This document shows positions 36,461 through 44,177 of a stretch of DNA of 64,000 bases, in pieces (within the stretch, counting starts at the first letter, position 1; each line of letters begins with the position of its first letter). Source of the stretch: Pseudomonas arsenicoxydans (GTDB taxonomy: Bacteria; Pseudomonadota; Gammaproteobacteria; Pseudomonadales; Pseudomonadaceae); contig NZ_LT629705.1 of NCBI RefSeq assembly GCF_900103875.1, positions 5,651,001 to 5,715,000 on the forward strand. The letters are read 5' to 3'. The translations under genes were made by a program, and so were the position numbers. The notes under the pieces were generated by a model. It saw only the letters and a list, made by a program, of their open reading frames with translations, ran no database searches and was not told the DNA's origin.

Positions 36461-36559
36461 GGCCGCTGGCTACTGAAAGAGATCAGGAGCACAGCATCAG
36501 GCATCAAATAGCGGTTACCGATCAAGGTCGGAGGCTCTCCGTGAGAAATTATGATGCCT

Positions 36560-36645
36560 TGGCCGTCGCCCCTGTAGCTGAACATCCAGCTCTTTCCTCC
36601 AATGACGAGGGCCGGTGCGTTCGACGGCGTTGAGTCGATGGGCAC
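36560..36645 (-). pseudogene. Fragment of another IS66 tnpC C-terminus
   Basis: A minus-strand frame gives MPIDSTPSNAPALVIGGKSW followed by MFSY. This lines up with the C-terminal LPIDNN ... [10 protein letters not shown] segment of IS66 transposases, but is diverged and not continuous with copy A. It is probably the worn remnant of an older IS66 member into or beside which copy A was inserted. Confidence 0.4.
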
Positions 36646-36744
36646 GGATGACTCGAAGCCTCCCGAGACCAGAACTGGTACTATACAACGTCGCCACTAT
36701 GGCTTTCGAGCTCAGCTGCAAAGGAACTTCTTAACAACAACATT

Positions 36745-37950
36745 ATGAAAAAGGCACAGCAAAAACTTTTAAATATTAAGTATATTTACCCAACTAAAAA
36801 ATATGCTTTTTTACTGCACGAACCCATGATGTTGAATCATTATGAAAACGTTTGGAAAGCATTGGGAAACTCTGAGTTCGCCATCGTGCTTACCGAGCAG
36901 TTTTATATCGATGAAAACGGGGATGAAAAAGAAGGTACTCCATCATTCTTCAACCATATCAGACAAGAAAAATACCAAGTATTTGACATACAGCACCTCA
37001 TCAACAGCGGCATATTTTTCGATTACGTGGTAACAAATCACCCGATATCGGGGACAACCAAATCTATAAAAAAAACCACAAAAAAAGACATTTCAAAAAA
37101 GCTGCTCAATCGAATATTGATAGCTCTTGGGCGCCAACCAATATGGCAATACAATGTTGATATCGAACTCCTTCTTCCACTGCAAATCGGAAGAAAACAG
37201 ATTAGATACATGTACGGTGCGGACCTTAGTGATGCTTGGAGCCTGATGGACTGGAACGAAATATACGATATATTTCTATGCCACGGAGTAAACGATGAGC
37301 GAATAGTCAAAGAGCGTTTTTCAGGAAAAACGTTTATCATGGGCTATCCGCGTTACGACGATTATTTTGATTCGAAAATTGATCTTTCCAGCATCAAAAA
37401 AGAATTTGATGTGTCCGACCAAAAAAAGACTCTTCTATGGATGCCAACCCTTGGCGGCGTCGGCTCATCAATCCCAGTTTATGCTAAGTTGATCGCTGAT
37501 CTGGATGGTGAATTTAACGTTATTGTAAGGCCACACCCATTATCGTTCGTGCAAGAAAAAGATTTTATCTATGAGCTTGAAAGAAACAATTTAAAAATTG
37601 ACCGTAGCTCCACTCGAAACATGAATGAGCTTTTTAGCGCGGCCGACTTGATCATAGCCGACTATGGTGGCACCCCATTTTCATCAATATTTATTGGAAA
37701 AAATGTAATTTTCCTAGATGTACCTGGAGCTGACTCCCTGCCGATCAATGTAGACTCTTCAGTTCTAGAATTAAAAAAATATCTACCAGTATTCACACCA
37801 GAAAATATTCAAACTCTGCCGAAGTTTTTGACCTCCCAAATATCTTTGGATGAAAATCAAAAATTGATAGACTATCTTTTCGACAAATACTTTGGATCTA
37901 CAAGAGGTGGCGGTTCCGCTCGAGTCGCCAAATTTCTTAAGTCACTTTAA
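36745..37950 (+). CDS. CDP-glycerol glycerophosphotransferase-like protein (TagB/TagF family)
   Basis: A 401-residue protein resembling the glycerophosphotransferases that build teichoic acids and phosphoglycerol/ribitol-containing capsules. Family parts are in order: an N-terminal domain with YVVTNHPISGTTK; the mid segment DIFLCHGVNDERIVKERFSG and IMGYPRYDDYF; KKTLLWMPTLGG; and the donor-site motifs IVRPHPLS and AADLIIADYGGTPFSSIFIG. There is no membrane helix. It suggests transfer of a polyol phosphate (or a related CDP-linked group) onto the O-chain. No gene for CDP-glycerol synthesis is present, so the donor is uncertain. Markedly AT-rich, with many AAA and ATT codons, unlike the core genome. 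The next gene starts 28 bases on, so the two form an operon. Confidence 0.8.
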   Translation: MKKAQQKLLNIKYIYPTKKYAFLLHEPMMLNHYENVWKALGNSEFAIVLTEQFYIDENGDEKEGTPSFFNHIRQEKYQVFDIQHLINSGIFFDYVVTNHPISGTTKSIKKTTKKDISKKLLNRILIALGRQPIWQYNVDIELLLPLQIGRKQIRYMYGADLSDAWSLMDWNEIYDIFLCHGVNDERIVKERFSGKTFIMGYPRYDDYFDSKIDLSSIKKEFDVSDQKKTLLWMPTLGGVGSSIPVYAKLIADLDGEFNVIVRPHPLSFVQEKDFIYELERNNLKIDRSSTRNMNELFSAADLIIADYGGTPFSSIFIGKNVIFLDVPGADSLPINVDSSVLELKKYLPVFTPENIQTLPKFLTSQISLDENQKLIDYLFDKYFGSTRGGGSARVAKFLKSL

Positions 37951-37978
37951 ATTGACTCCTTCTGAGTAGGGGTACTAA

Positions 37979-39184
37979 ATGAGCAGTAAAATTATGCAAG
38001 CAGGTGGTTTAATTTGGGTGACCGGTTATTCAGGAGCCGGGAAATCTACGGTCGCAAGAATCGTTAGCGAAGAGTTGAAATCGAAAGGGCTTCCTGTGCT
38101 TTTTTTGGACGGAGATGACTTGAGAAGTATTCTCGGGGAAAAATTCGGGCACGACTTGGATGAGCGAAAACGGCTGGCTTATGTTTATTCTAGGCTATGC
38201 AAACGGATATGTGATAACGGCATAACTGTAGTCATCGCCACTGTCGCAATGTTTGAATCCGTTAGAGCCGAAAATCGTTTATCCAATCTATTTTACCTTG
38301 AAGCCTATCTTGACGTCCCACTAGATATAAGAGCAGAGCGTGACCCGAAAGGTATTTACCTTGCAGCAAAAGCGACAGGAAATATTTTGTCCACATCTGT
38401 TGGTTTTGAGGAACCGAGCAATCCGGATATTATCGTCAAAAACTTCGGTAAAACCACTCCTCAAATTGCAGCAACTGAAATCATAGAAAAGTTCATGAAT
38501 ACGTTGCCGCTAGCGGACGCAGTTTCTCTACCTATTCCCGCCTCTTATAATGAGCGAGCAAAGTATTGGGACTCTTATTACAAAAAACGAGTCGCTCCGA
38601 CCCCTCCCTCTTCATTTGCCATATTCTGCAATGAAAACCACTTCGGCAACCACTGTCATGTACTGGAGTTCGGATGCGGAAACGGAAGGGACTCATTTTA
38701 TTTTTCCAAAAAACATCGAATAACAGCAATTGACCAATCAGTAGTAGCCACTAATACAAATAAGCAACGAGCGCGTGACGAAGGCATTTTAAACATAGAC
38801 TTCGTTGATGGCGAATTTGGTAAAAAAACCTCAGGCATGCCAGCGGTTGTAGATGTAGTGTATGGACGCTTTGTGATGCATGCAATGTCTCTTGAAGATG
38901 AAATTCAAGCACTCAATTACTCTTACCAAGTACTCAAGCCGGAAGGAAAAATCTACTTAGAGTTTAGAACAGATAAAGATAGATTAATGAATGACGGGGT
39001 CATTGTGGGCTTAAACGAGCGTTTAACTGACCACTACAGACGCTTTATAAACCTTGATGATTTTTGCGAACGACTCGCTCAGATAGGATTTGCTATCGAC
39101 TATTGTTTAGAGAGGAGTGGCCTGGCCAAACATGGCGATGATGATCCTACAGTAGCGCGCGTTATCGCAAGAAAGATAACTTAA
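37979..39184 (+). CDS. CysC-like kinase fused to a SAM-dependent methyltransferase
   Basis: A 401-residue two-domain protein. Residues 10-175 follow adenylylsulfate kinase: Walker A GYSGAGKST (16-24), VLFLDGDDLR (40-49), DERKRLAYVYSRLCK and DVPLDIRAERDPKGIYLAAK. The APS-kinase Ser-Pro-containing loop is replaced by ATVAMFESVRAENR, so true APS is an unlikely substrate. Residues 190-401 are a class I methyltransferase: motif I HVLEFGCGNGRDSFYF (227-242), the acidic ITAIDQS, and VVYGRFVMHAM. The kinase-methyltransferase pairing recalls O-antigen chain terminators such as WbdD, and CysC-like kinases of phosphoramidate decoration. A role in adding and methylating a phosphate on the glycan is inferred. 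AT-rich, co-operonic with the glycerophosphotransferase-like gene. Confidence 0.78.
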   Translation: MSSKIMQAGGLIWVTGYSGAGKSTVARIVSEELKSKGLPVLFLDGDDLRSILGEKFGHDLDERKRLAYVYSRLCKRICDNGITVVIATVAMFESVRAENRLSNLFYLEAYLDVPLDIRAERDPKGIYLAAKATGNILSTSVGFEEPSNPDIIVKNFGKTTPQIAATEIIEKFMNTLPLADAVSLPIPASYNERAKYWDSYYKKRVAPTPPSSFAIFCNENHFGNHCHVLEFGCGNGRDSFYFSKKHRITAIDQSVVATNTNKQRARDEGILNIDFVDGEFGKKTSGMPAVVDVVYGRFVMHAMSLEDEIQALNYSYQVLKPEGKIYLEFRTDKDRLMNDGVIVGLNERLTDHYRRFINLDDFCERLAQIGFAIDYCLERSGLAKHGDDDPTVARVIARKIT

Positions 39185-39262
39185 ACTCGCCAATACGAGC
39201 ATGTTAATTATTTTCAGCGAGATTTTTATTTCTTCTTGCATCCTCTCTCATAAAGAAGAAAT

Positions 39263-39391
39263 GTAAGCGATCCATCGGCCACACATTCAATACCGCCATT
39301 TAAAACCTGATGCTGTGCTCCCGATTTCTTTCAGGAGCCAGTTATAATTATACGCTCGGCGCGAAAGCCGAAAAAGTCTATCTCTACGAAA
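39263..39391 (+). mobile_element. IS66-family remnant, copy D, plus orientation
   Basis: Begins GTAAGCGATCCATCGGCCAC, an IS66-type end like those of copies B and C, continues CCTGATGCTGTGCTCCCGAT as in copy B, and reaches a degenerate tnpB start (a GCGAAAGCCGAAAAAGTCTA segment) before homology ends at about 39391. It is in the opposite orientation to copies A-C. Confidence 0.7.
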
Positions 39392-39761
39392 GCGATCCGC
39401 TCATGAATGACAACAGCAGCACCTGACTGGCCGGTGACTAGAGTCAAACCTTCAAGAGCGACGGCGCGCCTGGCAACCGAACCAGTCGCACCACGTCCAT
39501 GGCAGGCCACTGGGGTGCTCGCTTGGCGTTTTGGCGGCCACTAAAGCATAAGCCTTGGCAAGGTGCCGCGCTCATGCGCCCGTCTTTCAGCACCAAGATC
39601 TACACAGCAATGGCTTGAACAATCCTCCAAAAGCCGACAGCTCCCAATTCATGATAACCAGTTCACCACTCAGCTCGGCCTTCCCCTGTCGCTGATTGGA
39701 ATTGCTGTAACGGATGTCAAGCGTCTCGAAATGGAAGCCCTCGAACAAACGCCGAATGTCC
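39392..39761. other. Degenerate DNA between two IS66 pieces
   Basis: No complete gene. On the minus strand a frame emerging from copy B gives RLFEGFHFETLDIRYSNSNQ and SGELVIMNWELSAFGGL before a stop at about 39587; it has a natural amino-acid composition and may be the C-terminus of a lost enzyme (methyltransferase-like in feel, not assignable). The rest, 39392-39586, shows short stop-filled frames. Confidence 0.4.
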
Positions 39762-39804
39762 GTATGCGATCCATGAACCCCACATTTAAAAGGTGGGGGT
39801 ATAG

Positions 39805-41066
39805 CTATCTTGGTATTTGCGGCGTGCAGTTCCACGGCAGAAAGGCTTCGAAGTCTTCTACTGCGGCTGCTGCGGCAACCGTTCAATGTGCGTGGCGCAG
39901 CCACGCATAGGGATCTTGGTCGTTGGCTTTAGCCGTCTCGACCAAACTGTAAAGTTGAGAGCTGGCCGTCGCGCCTTTGGGCGTGTCGCTGAACAGCCAG
40001 TTCTTGCGCCCGATCACGAAGGGCCTGATCGCACGCTCCGCCGTATTGTTGTCGATTGGCAAAAACCGGCTTCGGTGTAACGGACTAACTTGTCCCAGTT
40101 GCGGACCAGATAACTGATGGCTTTGCCCAGCGCATTTTGCGCCGTCACCTGAGGCTGCGTTTTCTCCAGCCAGGCGTGTAACTGCGCCAGGACCGGCAGG
40201 CTGTTTTGCCGTCGACCTTCATGACGATGTTCATCGCCGACTTCTTTTAAATCTCGCTCGATACCGTACAGCTTGTTGATCAGATTCAGGGCTATATCGG
40301 CACGCCCAGTTTTGCCTTTGGGTTGCACTTTTTGCGCCTCGACAAACTTGCGTCGCGCATGGGCCCAGCAGCCTAAACGTTCGACACCAGCCTGCGCGCC
40401 CAAGGCGTTATAGCCGGCGTAATCGCCGGTCATCGGATAGCCGCGATAACCTTCGAGCAGGCGCGCCGGCACCTCTTGCGCTCGGCTGGTCAAGTAATCA
40501 AAAAGGATCACTAGCTGATTCGGCGGTCCGCCGGTTTGTACCCACATCCAGGACTGACTGGTCGGCTCTCGATCAGGCTCTTTCATCACCTGGACACGCG
40601 CTTCGTCGCAGCGGATTACGCGACTTTCCAGCAGCCGGTCGCGCATCAAGTTGAACAGCGGTCGCAGGTATTCGCCGCACTGGATGACTCAACGTGCCAA
40701 GGTTTGTCGTGGAATACGACGCAGTGGCGAGCGAGTACTTTTTCGAAGCGATGCAGCGGCAGACCGTCGACGTATTTGGTGGTCAGCAACATCGCCAACA
40801 CACTGGGACTGGCCATGCTTTTTTCATTGGTTGGAGCGACGACTTCTTCCTCCGCCTCTTCGGCGGCAGGTTCAGCGACACTTTCGGCTTCATTAAAAAG
40901 AGCCAATTGCGGGGCCACTATCCACTGTTTGTTCGGATTTACGCCCGAAGAGGCGCTGACGGAGCAGCGCATTTTCTTCTTCGAGATGAACAACCTTGGA
41001 CTGCATCTGAGCAAGTAATTGCTTGAGCGCAGTCAGGTCATCGGGAAGGTTGTCGGGCATGGACAT
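39805..41066 (-). pseudogene. tnpC: IS66 transposase tnpC, copy B: deletions and several frameshifts
   Basis: Starts MPDNLPDDLTALKQLLAQMQ. It is frameshifted after GRKSEQ; it lacks about 90 codons that copy A has between EEEVVAPTN and EKSMASPSVLAMLL, including the whole cysteine region; it shifts frame again after LARH (one base lost at the GTGGAATACG position); and again near TEAGFCQ. The C-terminal sequences, with [18 protein letters not shown] and the final FEAFLPWNCTPQIPR, are still readable. Together with copy A it shows that no functional IS66 transposase remains in the window. Confidence 0.85.
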
Positions 41067-41087
41067 CATGCCGTGGATTATACCGAA

Positions 41088-41447
41088 TCAGGCGACAAAT
41101 CGAGCTGTCAAAACCTGATTTGGACGGTTGCGCCACAGATCAAAACCATCGAGCAGCCAGTTCAGCTCCTGGACTGTTAGCACGATGGCTTCGTCGGTAT
41201 GGTCAGGCGATGTTTTCAAGCGTTCGGATTCAAGGCGTTTGAGCCAAAGGCAAAAGCTGCTGCGTTCCCAATACAAAATCTTCACCCGATTGCGGGGTTT
41301 GTTGAGAAGGACGAAAAGCACCGGATCGAACACCGCCACTTTGATATCCAACTCCACCAGCGCGGCTAGGCCGTCGATGGATTTTCGAAAGTCCACAGGT
41401 TTAGGGTAGAGGTATACTTTTTCAACTTTGGCATCGGAACGCACCAT
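41088..41447 (-). CDS. tnpB: IS66 accessory protein TnpB, copy B
   Basis: A 119-residue IS66 Orf2 protein, almost identical to copy A (differences such as SSFCLWLKRLESERLK against NGFCLWLKRLESERCK). Intact frame, starting MVRSDAKVEKVYLYPKPVDF. The high identity of A and B over about 400 bases gives a substrate for homologous recombination across the 5 kb between them. Confidence 0.93.
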   Translation of the reverse strand: MVRSDAKVEKVYLYPKPVDFRKSIDGLAALVELDIKVAVFDPVLFVLLNKPRNRVKILYWERSSFCLWLKRLESERLKTSPDHTDEAIVLTVQELNWLLDGFDLWRNRPNQVLTARFVA

Positions 41448-41531
41448 GGCCGCTGGCTACTGAAAGAGATCGGGAGCACAGCATCAGGCATCAAATCGCG
41501 GCGTTCAATGTGGGATTCGTGGAGCGGTTAC

Positions 41532-41811
41532 GAAGCCGTTGCGCTCCCAATACAAAATCTTCACTCGGTTTCGAGGCTTGTTGAGGAACACGAAAAGCAC
41601 CGGGTCAAACACCGCGACCTTGACGCCCAGTTCGACCAGAGCGGCGAGGCCATCGATGGATTTTCGGAAGTCGACGGGCTTGGGGTAGAGATAGATTTTT
41701 TCGACTTTTGCGTCGGGACGCATCATGAGGTACTGGCTCAGGAAAGGAATCGGGAGCACAGCATCGGGGATCAGGTGGTGACTTTGAATGTGAGGTTTAT
41801 GGAGCACTTAC
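41532..41811 (-). mobile_element. IS66-family element, copy C, cut by copy B
   Basis: Holds an outer IS end (GTAAGTGCTCCATAAACCTC, read from 41811 on the minus strand) and the first 65 codons of a tnpB (41532-41726, MMRPDAKVEKIYLYPKPVDF to WERNGF). The frame is then broken exactly where copy B begins with GTAACCGCTCC. The remainder of copy C is missing on the other side of copy B. Confidence 0.8.
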
Positions 41812-41878
41812 TTAGAAACGGCAAAGGATAGGTGGTGGACTTGCCCCTTCAAAAGCAGACACAGGTCGGTGCTCCTAC

Positions 41879-43078
41879 ATGTTAAGATTAGCGAAAATAC
41901 CAAACGGACTCAGTAATATGATGGCAAAATCTGAAATCCTACCACTTACCGGGTTGAGATTTTTTGCGGCACTATATGTTTTCCTATTTCACATGCATAT
42001 TCGTTGGCCACTGTCTGATAACACTTATATAAAAAACATATTGGAACAAGGTGCTATCGGGATGAGTCTATTCTTCATTCTTTCGGGCTTTGTACTTGCC
42101 TATAGATACTCAAATAGCAACACAACTTACCGATCATACCTGATCAATAGATTCTCTCGAATATACCCAATTTATGCGTTCACCGCGATTGCAACGCTTC
42201 CATGGATTGGCGTTGACTTCGGTAGTGGCTCAGCTATCGATACAACCACAGCGCTCACGAAAATTGCCTTGCTGTTTATCGCGAACATCCTTGTTATTCA
42301 GGCATGGTTCCCGCAAATGTTCAGCTACTGGAACGACGGGGCAAGTTGGTCTATTTCAGTTGAAGTTTTTTGTTACTTTCTTCTCCCTTTCATACTGCCA
42401 AAGTTGACCAATATAGACAACAAGCGCCTTTTCATACTAAGTGCAGCCTGCGTGGCGTTTTCCGCAATGATTGGTGTAAGCGCGGCACTTTTTGATGATC
42501 CAGCCAATAAGGTTTTCTACTCAATCCCGATATTCAGACTTCCAGAATTCATCGTTGGAATTTGCGCCTGTATATTCTTTCTACGCGGAAACAAAAAATT
42601 CTGCGGCCCAGCGATTCAAATATTTATTATTCTCACTGTTGCAGTATATTTATGTGTCGTGGGAAGCAAAATGCCGCTCTATGTCGGACACAACTGGATC
42701 ATCGTACCATCCATCGCCTTCTTACTAATATCATTCTCTGTCGGAAACAGTGCTCTAGCAAAACTACTGTCATCAAGAATTATTGTATGGCTGGGTAAAA
42801 TAAGTTATTGCTTCTATTCATTACAGTTCTTAATTATCGTCCCGCTGGTGAAACACCACGACTCTGTCGTGCAACATTATAGTGCCTTAAACAATCCAAA
42901 GATCCTGATGGTGTGCGCACTTTTAATACTCGTCGGTGCTTCCGCTCTTGCTCATCATTTTATCGAAGAACCAGCAAGAATCTGGATTAACAAACGTTAT
43001 CAAACAAAGCGCGTCGCTAAACCTGAAAATTCTCAAACGAATACTCCTGCCCTCCTCAGTATTCCGACAAAGAACTAG
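41879..43078 (+). CDS. Acyltransferase 3 family membrane protein (OafA/NodX-like O-acetyltransferase)
   Basis: A 399-residue integral membrane protein with about ten helices. The family N-terminus is clear: LTGLRFFAALYVFLFHMHIR with the catalytic His, then GMSLFFILSGFVLAYRYS, the NRFSRIYPIYAF motif and SWSISVEVFCYFLLPF. Such enzymes O-acetylate sugars of LPS or capsule with a cytoplasmic acetyl-CoA donor. The start is uncertain: ATG 41879 or ATG 41918 (MMAKSEILPLTGL), neither with a good ribosome site. It is AT-rich, on the plus strand against the surrounding O-antigen genes, and lies just after the IS66 pieces, so it may have arrived with them. Confidence 0.85.
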   Translation: MLRLAKIPNGLSNMMAKSEILPLTGLRFFAALYVFLFHMHIRWPLSDNTYIKNILEQGAIGMSLFFILSGFVLAYRYSNSNTTYRSYLINRFSRIYPIYAFTAIATLPWIGVDFGSGSAIDTTTALTKIALLFIANILVIQAWFPQMFSYWNDGASWSISVEVFCYFLLPFILPKLTNIDNKRLFILSAACVAFSAMIGVSAALFDDPANKVFYSIPIFRLPEFIVGICACIFFLRGNKKFCGPAIQIFIILTVAVYLCVVGSKMPLYVGHNWIIVPSIAFLLISFSVGNSALAKLLSSRIIVWLGKISYCFYSLQFLIIVPLVKHHDSVVQHYSALNNPKILMVCALLILVGASALAHHFIEEPARIWINKRYQTKRVAKPENSQTNTPALLSIPTKN

Positions 43079-43231
43079 CATAGCGATCCGTAACCGTTAA
43101 AATCGGATTATGGATCGTACGACTCTACACGAATAGGTTTACAGCTATTCAACACAGCTTGGTGGACAAACTTACTCCGGTATTCCGGCACGGTATCTGT
43201 GCGCAAGAACCAACAAAGGTAAGTAGGCGAT

Positions 43232-43241
43232 CCCCCCCCCC
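43232..43241 (-). repeat. G10 homopolymer near the 3' end of the wbpL-like gene
   Basis: Ten consecutive C on the plus strand (ten G in the gene), encoding Leu-Gly-Gly-Gly about 23 codons before the stop in the current C-terminal frame. Length change here would alter only the last residues. Confidence 0.9.
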
Positions 43242-43801
43242 AGCCACCCTTCAAGCTTAAGACACACCACCGCTGTCGCAATGGGCAAAAGCCAACATAG
43301 ATTGATTAAGCCTACAGTCATTGTAACAATCACGTGACTACCATGCCTTCTGGATGCGGACTGATAGGCATGGCTTCGGTGGGCTACATAGATTTTTTCT
43401 CCACGTAACAAGCGCCGACCCAATGTATAAGTAGCATCAACAATGAAGACGCCCAGCAGTATTATCCAGCCCCACAGGAACTGAGGGGCTGCCATTGCTC
43501 CGCTTACTGACAAAACCCCCAGCATCAGTCCAATAAACCCACTGCCTGCGTCCCCCATGAATATTCGCGCAGTAGGAAAATTGAAAAAGAGAAAACCTGA
43601 AACCGAAGCAGCCATGACCAAAGGTGCCCAGATCAGATTATCCAGCCCCGTTAACCAATATAGAAAAGCCGCAGAAAGCGTTACCGTCAGCGCTTGGACA
43701 CTTGCTAAACCATCGATACCGTCCATGAAATTATATAAATTTATCATCCAGACTAAATAGAACATCGCAAGAAACCCACAGATGAACCAGGAGTCAATGA
43801 T

Positions 43802-43809
43802 CCCCCCCC
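43802..43809 (-). repeat. G8 homopolymer at the wbpL-like frameshift
   Basis: Eight consecutive C on the plus strand (eight G in the gene) after ITI. Nine or six G would restore the reading frame into IIDSWFICGF; with eight the frame ends after CSI at 43753. Confidence 0.9.
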
Positions 43810-44033
43810 TATGGTAATAGAGGGACTGCCACCAAAACAAAATAGAACTCCCAACGCTGCAGCAAAATGGCCGAGCAATCGCCAACGCGCAGAGACATGA
43901 CCGTGATCATCTACAAAACCTAATGTTGCAACCACCACCCCTGGAAAAAAAACTACCATAAAAAATGGAAGTGAAATCACGCCTACCGCTAGCAAAGCCA
44001 CGTTCGCCAGCAAAAAAGAAATAACAATCGCTA

Positions 44034-44040
44034 CCCCCCC
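44034..44040 (-). repeat. G7 homopolymer in the 5' part of the wbpL-like gene
   Basis: Seven consecutive C on the plus strand (seven G in the gene) within PRGGGVAI; the frame is correct here. Confidence 0.85.
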
Positions 44041-44177
44041 ACCTCTCGGTGTTGGAATCACATGAGAGCTTCTTGAATTAGGCACGTCAATAAGTTTGCG
44101 TGCTATCGCGTAACGACGTAATCCAAAAGTCAGCGCAAGCGAAAGCAAAACAACAAAAACTACGAACAGGTACTGGA

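Larger units (their letters stand above)
35091..36518 (-). mobile_element. IS66-family element, copy A, truncated at one end
   Basis: Contains tnpB (intact) and a broken tnpC in the usual IS66 order. The outer end at 36518 reads GTAACCGCT inward on the minus strand, as in copy B, but about 26 bases that follow in copy B are missing. The other end is gone: tnpC homology stops near 35091, after a GCW motif, and runs into foreign DNA without a terminal repeat. No tnpA gene is present between the end and tnpB. Confidence 0.85.
39762..41531 (-). mobile_element. IS66-family element, copy B, with both ends
   Basis: A 1770-bp element. The ends are GTATGCGATCCATGAACCCC (39762, plus strand) and GTAACCGCTCCACGAATCCC (41531, read on the minus strand), which agree at 19 of 25 positions up to CCCACATT. 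It contains intact tnpB and a multiply broken tnpC, with no tnpA. The right end lies exactly inside the tnpB frame of copy C. The 8-base flanks (GAATGTCC on the left, GAAGCCGT on the right) do not match, so there is no target duplication. Confidence 0.85.

Noticed and set aside
36745..39184. Sulfate assimilation or phosphoadenylylsulfate supply for a sulfated O-antigen
   Set aside because: The kinase domain lacks the Ser-Pro loop of APS kinases, and no sulfurylase, PAPS reductase or sulfotransferase gene is present.
39762..41531. Functional composite transposon carrying the decoration genes
   Set aside because: All tnpC copies are broken by nonsense codons, frameshifts or deletions, copy D is in the other orientation, and no target duplication flanks the block.
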